Of a DNA stretch of 64,000 bases, positions 56,915 through 64,000 are shown piece after piece. The notes below the pieces were generated by a model. That model was not told where the DNA came from, did not search any database, and worked only from the letters and a program-made list of their open reading frames with translations. The stretch covers positions 759,017 through 823,016 of the forward strand of contig BCLD01000006.1 of NCBI GenBank assembly GCA_001600875.1. The letters are read 5' to 3'. Source of the DNA: Solicoccozyma terricola. Taxonomy: Eukaryota; Basidiomycota; Tremellomycetes; Filobasidiales; Piskurozymaceae. Both the position numbers and the translations under genes were made by a program. The stretch's first letter is position 1. Each line of letters opens with the position of its first letter.

Positions 56915-58246
56915 ATGGGTTGTTATTTCATGTTGCGGGGTGATAGCCCTCTGCCCGTCCGCTCCTCCCTTCCAACCTCTCTCTTCCATCCCCTTCCTCC
57001 CCTCCTCTCCTCCCCCTCTCCTCCTATGCCCTCCCCCCCCCTCCTCTCCCCCCACGCCCCTTCCCTTCCCCGTGCCATTCATTCCATTCCCTCCCATTGT
57101 TCGGTTGTGCCTGGATTCGCCACGCGATTATCACCCACATTCATTCTATTGTACTCACGAGGAGTGGATAGGATACGGTAGGTGGTTGGATGGATTATCT
57201 CTCCATCCCATCCCATCCCATCCCATCCCATCTCCATCCACACATCCCATCCACACACACACCTTCCAAGTAACGATACCCCAGTTTCAAACAACGCCGA
57301 TCGTCGTCCCCTCCGGCCCCAACCCCGCTCACTCCTCACTCCTATCAATCGATCGACACATTCTCATACCCGAAACAGGCATTCGGACATATTCAAGCAA
57401 GGCAAGGAGCAAGGAGGAAAACTCGGAATATCGTTGGTTCGATTCAAACGGTATCTGCATTCATTCAAAGCGTGGTTTTTGGGCATTCAATCATTCATTA
57501 ACAAGCAAAGGGTGGTCTGTAAAACCCTTCAACACATTCCCTTCCCCTCCCACACCACACACAACACACAACACACAACGTTCATCAAAAGAAAAATCCA
57601 TAAAACAAATCCATCTATCCTTTGCGAGATCACCCACCACACCCGTCAATCTATCTAGGATCCCTCATCATCATTTAAAACAGATCCCCACCAACAACCT
57701 TTAGACCCTTCCCCCCCCCCACCCCCTTCCTACACCCTTTCCTTTTCCTGGGGATTATCTTGGATTTTACCTCCCTTATTCACGTTCATCAATCTCCACA
57801 TACTCTCTTCCTCTTTGAAATCTACCCCGTTGTTACACACCAAATAAACGGGAACATCCTTTCGGCTCTCCAACTACCACTTGGGAGAAACCCTCCCCGA
57901 AACACACCACACCACAACGCTCTTCCGGATTGGGTTACATCAAAGGGGTTCAACTTTACCAATCAATCCTAAAGGGGGTTTTTTTTTTCTTATACTCAGA
58001 AGAAACAGATTCTCCGTTCATTTCGTCTTATCACGAAGACGGGTCGACGGGATTTTTTTTTTTTCGTTCTCTTCGAAGAGTCTTATCCTCCTCCTCCTCC
58101 TCCTCGAAACTCGATCAATAAAGGTTTTCTCCCCGTCTCTTTCTCTTTTTCTTATCATTCCAAACCCAAACATCCCGTATTCTTCAAATCACCCAAATCA
58201 CCCAAACCTATCGGGATCCCGAAAGTCTCGAATCTCGAATAAAGCA
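56915..58246 (+). promoter_or_regulatory. Long pyrimidine-rich upstream region of the G-alpha gene
   Basis: No supported gene. The plus strand is strongly C/T-rich at about 56950-57090 and again in 57700-58200. There are five or six tandem CCCAT units at 57207-57232 and a C run at 57708-57720. Such CT-rich tracts just upstream of the ATG are common in promoters and leaders of active fungal genes, so part of this is probably a long, possibly intron-containing 5' leader of the G-alpha gene. Confidence 0.5.
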
Positions 58247-60398
58247 ATGGGTTGTACTCAATCTCAACATGAAGATCCCGGTGCGAAAAGTCGTGAGTTC
58301 GAGGAGGGGGGGTTTTTTTTTTGGTTCTCTTCGATGGAAAGAATGATGAAATGGATGAGTAGTTTCTGACCAAACCCCCCCCCCCCCCCCCCTCTTCCCC
58401 CAAATCATCTCTGGTTTCCTCATCGTTTTTTTGGGATTGATTGATTGATCCCTTCTACAACGACTTTTGAATTTCTTTTGCCATCCCCTTTTTTCGTCTC
58501 GTCTCCTATTATCCACGTTCTCCTATCGTTTTTTTCTTGCCTTCCACCCCCTTCCCCTCCCCCCATCTCAAAAATAAAACAACAGGCAACGAAGAAATCG
58601 AAAACCAACTCAAACGTGATCGTCAAAATCTACGTAATGAGATCAAAATGTTATTACTTGGAGCAGGAGAAAGTGGGAAAAGTACGGTTTTGAAGCAAAT
58701 GAGGTTGATTAATAACAAGTGAGTGTGTTTTTTTTTGTTCTGCGGGGGGTAGAAAAACTCGGTTCTGGGATTTTGATGTTGTGTTTTCGATTCGGTTCTC
58801 TCTTTTTTTTTTCAAGGCCTTACGATGATGAAGAGAGAGAATCATACAAGGAGATCATTTACAGTAACACCATTCAATCGATGCGGTAAGTTTTCTCAAA
58901 TCCCTCCCCCCCCCCCCCCCCCCCCTCACACCCGTACCCGCACCCGGCGTCACCCACCCCCCCCCCCCCCCCTGGCTTTCCCTTCGACGATATAAAAAAA
59001 AAAAGTTTATATTCCTGATACCAACACTTCATCACCACGAACAGCGTACTCCTCGACGGAGTCACCGCTATGGGAATCGCAATTCACCCATCTAATAGAG
59101 CTCGATACGAACTCATCATGTCTTCACCTACTCAGATCGAAGGTGATACGATGCCTCCTGCTTTGATAGATGCAGTCAGCGGATTATGGAACGATCAAGG
59201 TGTTCAGACTGCGTACACAAGGAGGAACGAATTGCAGATCAATGATAGTGCTCCATAGTGAGTATGATTGGTTGATGGTGGTGGTGGTGGTGGTGGTGGT
59301 GGTGGTGCTACCAGGTTCTTGCGATGTGTCTTGCTGATGTTACGGTGAGGTAATTGGGATCGTATTAGCTACTTTGACTCCGTCACTCGTATCGGAGCAC
59401 CCAACTTCATCCCAACGGATCAAGATATCCTAAGATCAAGAGTCAAGACAACGGGAATCAGCGAGACGATGTTCAAGATTGGGGAATTGACTTACAAATT
59501 GTTCGATGTCGGTGGTCAGAGGTCGGAGAGGTGTGTAGCGTGTTCACAGGTTGTCCTTCGTGTTCGCACACACAACTGACGTTGGTTCGTTGGGTGGTGG
59601 GTAATTTTAGAAAGAAGTGGATACACTGCTTTGAGAATGTTACAGCCATCGGTCTGTGTTTTATCCAGTTCAGTCCCCTAGAATCCTCTGTTTACCATTC
59701 TCTCCCCCTCTCTCCTCCACATAGTCTTCCTCGTCGCCATTTCGGAATACGATCAGAAGCTCTACGAGGACGAGTCGGTGAATCGTATGCAAGAAGCGTT
59801 GACGTTGTTCGACTCGATCTGCAACTCGAGGTGGTTCACGAGGACGTCGATCGTGAGTGCTTGGATTTGGCACTCGAATTGGATTCATCCCATAGCTGAT
59901 GAGAAATACGTCCATCACGGTGGCGACAGATCCTGTTCCTGAACAAGGTGAATAGATACCAACACGCTAGTTGATACCTTCATTCTGATAACACCGCACC
60001 ACTCCATCAGATCGACATCTTCCGCGAGAAACTCCCCGTCTCTCCAATGTCCGCTTACTTCCCAGAGTACCGAGGTGATGACCTAAACTACGACTCGGCA
60101 TGCGCGTTCCTGCTTGACAAGTTCAGTGGGTTGAATCAGAACCCAGAAAAGAGCGTCTATGCGGTAAGTCAAAAGGTGAAAAACCGAGCCAATGTGGTTG
60201 ACCAAGCTTATCCCTACTGCTCATCCGCTAGCACTACACTTGCGCCACCGACACCAAAGGTCTCGCTTTCGTTCTCAGCGCCGTCAACGATGTCATCATC
60301 CAGGCAAACTTGAGGGATTGTGAGTTATCGCTCGAGTTTGGCTGTCGTCGAGAGGTGGATAGCTGATTCTGACTTTGTCGGTAGGCGGTTTGCTCTGA
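58247..60398 (+). CDS. Heterotrimeric G protein alpha subunit
   Basis: GTPase that couples receptors to cAMP or pheromone signalling. The start MGCTQS carries the Gly-2 and Cys-3 lipidation sites. Exon 1 is 58247-58292 and exon 2 58586-58718, with more exons after. G-box motifs in order: [17 protein letters not shown] (G1), [12 protein letters not shown] (switch I; the Arg of RVKTTG), [13 protein letters not shown] (G3 and switch II, Gln intact), FLNKIDIF (G4) and [10 protein letters not shown] (G5). The C-terminus [12 protein letters not shown] ends in CGLL, whose Cys is the pertussis-toxin-type site seen in Gi-like and fungal class I subunits. The last intron splits the Cys codon, and the stop is 60396-60398. 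Which fungal subtype (GPA1, 2 or 3) I cannot say. Several introns hold long C runs. Confidence 0.93.
58375..58392 (+). repeat. 18-nt poly-C tract, G-alpha intron 1
   Basis: Run of C within intron 1 (58293-58585) of the G-alpha gene. Confidence 0.9.
58906..58972 (+). repeat. Two poly-C tracts, G-alpha intron 3
   Basis: Runs of 20 C (58906-58925) and 16 C (58957-58972) lie in one intron, separated by a mixed C-rich stretch. Confidence 0.9.
59277..59306 (+). repeat. GGT trinucleotide repeat in G-alpha intron
   Basis: About ten tandem GGT units occur in the intron that follows the NDSAP coding segment. Confidence 0.85.
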
Positions 60399-61704
60399 GA
60401 CCGCGGGTCTGCCGGACGTAGCAGCTCTATTCTCCCCCTTCTTCCTCCTAACGTTGACCCGCGCTTTCGTAATAATGACCTTTTCTACCAAGCTATTTGC
60501 CGTTCGCGTCTGGTTCGCATTCCCCGTGGATCGAATCACTAGCCGCTTGACTTTGTATTAGCTTCTCCGACTATCGATGAATATTTATGATGTACCCCTT
60601 GGGATATGAAAGGGCGGCACTGCGGCGTACTGATGCACTTTGTGTTGTGTGCTGGCCTCATCAACGGAATCGGTGGTCTTTGCAGACGTTATCGGATTTC
60701 TAGGTGTAGGACAAGTTTTTTCTCCCTCTTGTGATCATGCGAAGTCAAGAAACACGTATATAATGTTGAGTTGGTTGCTTTCTCCTTTCTGTTACATACG
60801 TCCGAGTCAAAATCCGTTGGGCATGTTGTTGCCATTCTCAAACCAGAAAGGGAAGAGTAGGGGGATTGGGGAAGAGGGGCATAGGGGCGTGAAGACAGGA
60901 GGGGTGCGATACAAGAGGCATAGCAATGTAAGAGGGAACCTTACACCTCAGTTGACTTAGGCCCACCCCGTCCATTTCCCCCAAGCTCCGGCAATCAAAG
61001 GGAACCAAACATGACTGTAGCTCCAAGCCTGTTCTGCCTTTGCTCCTGGGGGTAGGTAGGTCACTTCCCCTCAACGTCGGTCGTCGAGTCGCCTTCTGAG
61101 GGGAGCGGAGACGTTTGCACCGAGGTCATTGGCGAAGACAGTGACGGTGACAGCTCGTTTGAGTTTTGTGACTAGTGGGGAGGACTTTCCAACGCGCAAA
61201 AGAGGTGTGATACATGGCACAAGGATGCAGAATAGAGGCATAGAATAGCATGGATTGAATGACATAATTGGATGTAAATGGGACCCGCTGTCGCTAAATT
61301 CCCAGATTGTAGCCGCCAGCTACTAGCCACCAGAACCGGTCATGCCCTGTCCAATTGCGTTACCGTAAGGTAATTTGAGGTTTTTTATCTCCGTCAGACG
61401 CTGGTTGTGCTCCCAACTTTGGTGTCACAAGTCATGGGCATTCGACTTCCGTCTCAGGACTGCTTACCTACCAGGGCTGTCACATGATGAAATAGTAACA
61501 AAACGGCAGAGGAAGGTGTATAGACCAGTTTGAAAGATGGCGCCACATTTCAGCCCCGTGTCGAAAAAAATGCAACTATGTGATAATAATGGTGCCCATG
61601 AGAAACAATTGTTGATCGTTACTTGTTCCAGACTTCTAATCCGCTAATCTTCCTCTCGCTGGTGACTTTTCATACCAGTGCACAGGTTTCCCCAACCAGC
61701 TCGT
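60399..61704. other. Gene-free stretch between G-alpha and small charged gene
   Basis: Both flanking genes end here (convergent). I see no coding feature with support. A short segment near 60990-61020 (AAAGGGAACCAAACATGACTG) resembles the AAGACCAAACATGACT landmark of the 47919-50349 duplication, but flanking similarity is weak. Confidence 0.5.
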
Positions 61705-62182
61705 TTAAGCCTTTCCCTTCCTCCGAAGCTCCTCCTCCTCCTCTCTCTCGATCTGTTCATCGATCTTAGCACCTCGAGATGGTTCATTACCATGTGATTT
61801 TGCTGCATCAGTCGGTCGGACGTGTTCTTGCTCAGCCTCTGCTGCCTTTTCTTTCTTCTCTACGTGCTCTGCATCTCTTAATCGGTTGGCGATCTGTTCG
61901 AACAGAGGTTGGTTCGTTCAGGTCCGGTTGGTTTTGATTGTTAGGTGAGTGCCACGAGGTAGACTCACCGATCGCTCATCTTTAGAATCAATTCGGTTGT
62001 GAGATCCCTCTTTGCCCTCTTCGTATTTAACACCTTCGTTGTGAGCAGACAGGGTGTTTCCAGTCTTTTGGCGCGAGCGCGAAAGCGGTAGGGAAGTCAG
62101 CGATTCGGGGTACAGTGGCGACGAGAGGAGTGGGGGGCAAAGTACTTACCTCTGGGTCAGTGGCTCCTGAGTTGACGGTCAT
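61705..62182 (-). CDS. Small charged hydrophilic protein, unrecognised
   Basis: Not recognised. Three exons on the minus strand: 62150-62182, 61969-62064, 61705-61893 (105 aa), each with good GT/AG signals and exact phase. It begins MTVNSGATDPE, then TGNTLSAHNEGVKYEEGKEG, then IANRLRDAEHVEKKEKAAEA and ends EREEEEELRRKGKA. It is very rich in Glu, Lys, Arg and Asp, lacks Cys, Trp and Phe, has no signal peptide, and reads like a stress-type hydrophilin or a charged helical protein. It shares a 434-bp divergent promoter with the HSP12-family gene, which would suit stress-responsive co-expression (inference). Confidence 0.68.
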
Positions 62183-62616
62183 GATGTAACTTGGTTAAGA
62201 TGTTTTGTTTTGTTTTTGACAAGATGTAGGGGTTATTTTGCGACGCTAAAAGTTGAGCTGAGTTGGCCTTGATGTTAAATACTGAATGAGCGAGGTCCGA
62301 TTGAATTCAATTCAATTCAAATGACGTCAAGTGGTTAGTAACGTCGCAGCGTCGCGTCATAACGGCACCATCGCAGAACGAAGAACACATGACCCCACAT
62401 GACCCCGATGCCAGGGCATGACGCGGTTGAACATCGTCATCCATTTTCAACGGGCACGAGGGCTTCGGTATGCTGCCAAGGTTACTATATAACATGGACT
62501 GATTGCCACGAATCTTCCCTTTCGTTTCATCGACACCCGTTTTCAATTCACAATTTCCAACCCCAACACACTACCCAACTCCCTTTTTTCAACTTACCAA
62601 ACCTTTTTAATTCACC
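62183..62616. promoter_or_regulatory. Shared divergent promoter, charged protein and HSP12
   Basis: The two start codons face away from each other across this region. It contains one AGGGG element at 62228-62232, the core of the stress-response element bound by Msn2/4-type factors in yeasts, and a C/T-rich leader with CTTTTTTCAACTTACC just before the HSP12 start. I see no clear heat-shock element. Confidence 0.5.
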
Positions 62617-63038
62617 ATGTCTGACATGGGAGTACGTAACACTCCCCTACTCTCCCACGTCTACACGTGCATATATCCTGACATCACCTTTTACCTACCC
62701 CCTTCATAACAGAGGCAATCTCTCGGTGACAAGGCCGGCGCTGCTCTCAAGCCCGACTCTCAGAAGACCTACCTCGAGCAAGCCAAGGACACCGTCGTTG
62801 GAAAGGCCGATTCTGCAGGTTCCACCGCTCAACCCGACTCTCAGAAGGTGAGTTCCCGGTGGTGGTTTTATTGAATCATGAGAAGGCTAGCCGGAAATAC
62901 TGATTCTCTTTCTGGTGCTTTTTTCATTCTTCACAGTCTTGGACCCAGTCTGCTGGTGATGCCGTCAGCGGCAACCAGAACCAGAACGATGAGGGTCTCT
63001 TGAACAAGGCCAAGTCGGCTGTCGGTATGCAGAAGTAG
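62617..63038 (+). CDS. HSP12: HSP9/HSP12-family stress protein
   Basis: Small hydrophilic stress protein that associates with membranes in yeasts. Three exons: 62617-62631, 62713-62847, 62937-63038 (83 aa). It opens MSDMGRQSLGDKAGAALKPD, the family signature (MSDxGRQsfxDKxxxxlkPd), followed by SQKTYLEQAKDTVVGKADS, a second related unit STAQPDSQKSWTQSAGDAVS, and LLNKAKSAVGMQK. The two PDSQK repeats mark amphipathic helices. The first coding exon has only five codons, which is why no long open frame shows here. Length matches fungal HSP12 proteins. Codon use is strongly C-ending (CTC, ACC, GCC, CAG, AAG), unlike most neighbours, which suggests high expression. The 3' end is followed by about 450 bp without a gene. 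Confidence 0.93.
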
Positions 63039-63490
63039 ATTTGCAGTGAGGAAATGAAGAATGATTGGAGTCAAGTGAAGAGATGAGAAGGAACAGATGT
63101 AGTAGCAATATGACCACCCCAATCAAATGTTTTTTGAGATCAGGCTGGGCGTTTGACCTGTTTAGGGTAGATGGTTGCTTGAGTTGTGCCACAGTATCTG
63201 TTGCCATGAGTATGTATACCCCCCCCTCCCCCTGCCATGAGGATATCCCTACTGTTCGCCACTGTCACTCCCCCGCTGCCCAAAAGTAAACATCGTCATG
63301 ATGACGTGGTGGCGATCGATCCCATTACGTCGTTTGCGAATTGATGCCGAAGAGCAGAGAAGTCTGTCAACATGAGGAAGAGCAGGTCTCTCCAACCGTC
63401 TCCCACAATCATCCATCCTCCTCAATCACAAACATCCATTCCCCCCCCCCCCCCCTTCTCCACCTTCATCTCCCCTTTCCCCGACCAGTC
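63039..63490 (+). promoter_or_regulatory. Intergenic region before the alpha-amylase gene
   Basis: No gene is seen. It should hold the HSP12 terminator and the amylase promoter. It includes a CATCGTCATGATGACG partial palindrome near 63291-63306 and a C run at about 63441-63453, close to the amylase start. Confidence 0.45.
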
Positions 63491-63971
63491 ATGTCCTCAA
63501 ACGGTGCGGCAAACGCTGAGAAGAGTCATCGTGGTCATGACAATGAGGGTGAGTCCCCATGGAAAGGTGGCTTGATAAGGGTCATACCGGGTCCCATAGC
63601 TGAATCAAAACACACCCATTCTCACTCACAGCCAACTTCACCATGTGAGGCATCTTCCATCGGATTGGGTGATTTCCTCCTCATGAAAGAGCACTATCTC
63701 GATACTGACGATTTGCGGGTCTGGACCCCAGGATTCAATTTTTCGAATGGTATGCAGAGGTATGCATGCCGTCTTCTCGTCTTTCTCGCTGCCTTCCTTC
63801 TCTCACCATCACGGCTAAATACATATCACACCCCGCAGGGAGGTGGTGTTCATTGGAAAAAATTCGAGTCCGAAGCAGAACGTCTTTCATCGATGGGTAT
63901 AACCGCCGCGTGGCTACCACCACCAACAAAAGGTAGTAGTACCGAGGGGACTGGATATGATACGTACGATC
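63491..63971 (+). CDS. Cytosolic GH13 alpha-amylase (5' part)
   Basis: Glycoside hydrolase family 13 alpha-amylase of the bacterial-like intracellular type. Exons seen: 63491-63548, 63632-63644, 63732-63759, 63839-63971, then a donor at 63972 and the window edge. Spliced reading: MSSNGAANAEKSHRGHDNEA, NFTM, IQFFEWYAE, GGGVHWKKFESEAERL, MGITAAWLPPPTKG and GTGYDTYD. QFFEWY and WLPPPTKGSS are typical of this subfamily's start of the TIM barrel. No signal peptide, so a cytosolic role in glycogen or maltodextrin breakdown is likely. The 13-nt exon is inferred from phase and splice signals and is the least certain part. The catalytic residues lie beyond the window. Confidence 0.85.
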
Positions 63972-64000
63972 GTAAGCATCATTCACGCCCCCCCGGATAT

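Noticed and set aside
56838..57704. 288-codon open frame downstream of PEX19
   Set aside because: Composition is Pro/Ser/His from C/T-rich DNA and CCCAT repeats; it overlaps the last PEX19 exon in another frame.
1..64000. A biosynthetic or defence gene cluster
   Set aside because: No polyketide synthase, NRPS, terpene synthase, P450 set or heterokaryon-incompatibility genes are seen; neighbouring genes belong to unrelated pathways.

Overview
The window is nuclear DNA of a basidiomycete yeast, most likely a tremellalean of the Cryptococcus/Kwoniella type. The evidence is a dense, alternating gene layout, 3 to 19 exons in most genes, introns mostly 55-80 nt with GTGAGT/GTAAGT donors, and protein sequences of basidiomycete character (Zn2Cys6-PAS regulator, an HSP12 protein, CGLL-ended G-alpha, farnesylated PEX19). 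The lineage call is an inference from these features, not a database match. I see no rRNA, tRNA, CRISPR or intact transposon. One assembly gap (85 N) lies inside an intron.

Layout, left to right: 3' part of DBF4 (+); DUF218 membrane protein (-); SKI2 RNA helicase (-); FCP1 CTD phosphatase (+); small coiled-coil protein (-); cullin (+); ZUP1/Mug105-type peptidase (-); mitochondrial PP2C (+); IPK1 inositol-phosphate kinase (-); large multidomain AlkB-like dioxygenase (+); Zn2Cys6-PAS regulator (+); splicing factor CWC24 (-); second Zn2Cys6 regulator (+); small single-exon AlkB-like protein (+); Mg-chelatase-like protein (-); MRS2 magnesium channel (+); dual-specificity phosphatase (-); a 2.5 kb gene-poor stretch; a ~1.2 kb tandem segmental duplication carrying two diverged Cys-rich orphan genes (+,+); secreted M28 aminopeptidase (+), whose upstream region is part of the duplicated unit; BTB protein (-); PEX19 (+); G-alpha (+); a 105-aa charged protein (-) divergent from HSP12 (+); and the 5' end of a cytosolic alpha-amylase (+).

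The genes are ordinary fungal housekeeping and regulatory genes, not a functional cluster. The parts that look new are: (1) the tandem duplication at 47919-50349, with a 10-bp duplication that breaks the frame of one copy and a unit that ends exactly at the neighbouring start codon; (2) the 19-exon AlkB-like protein with two zinc ribbons and an upstream region resembling an SRA/YDG fold, with a second AlkB-like gene 9 kb away; (3) a 501-nt intron filled with degenerate GCGAGCGTAGCGAG-type repeats; (4) long C tracts in introns that are always C on the sense strand; and (5) recurrent micro-exons (9-28 nt), including 20-nt exons at the zinc clusters of both regulators. Exon coordinates were worked out by hand from splice signals, reading phase and protein family fit. 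Where I give a full exon list, the exon lengths sum to a multiple of three.
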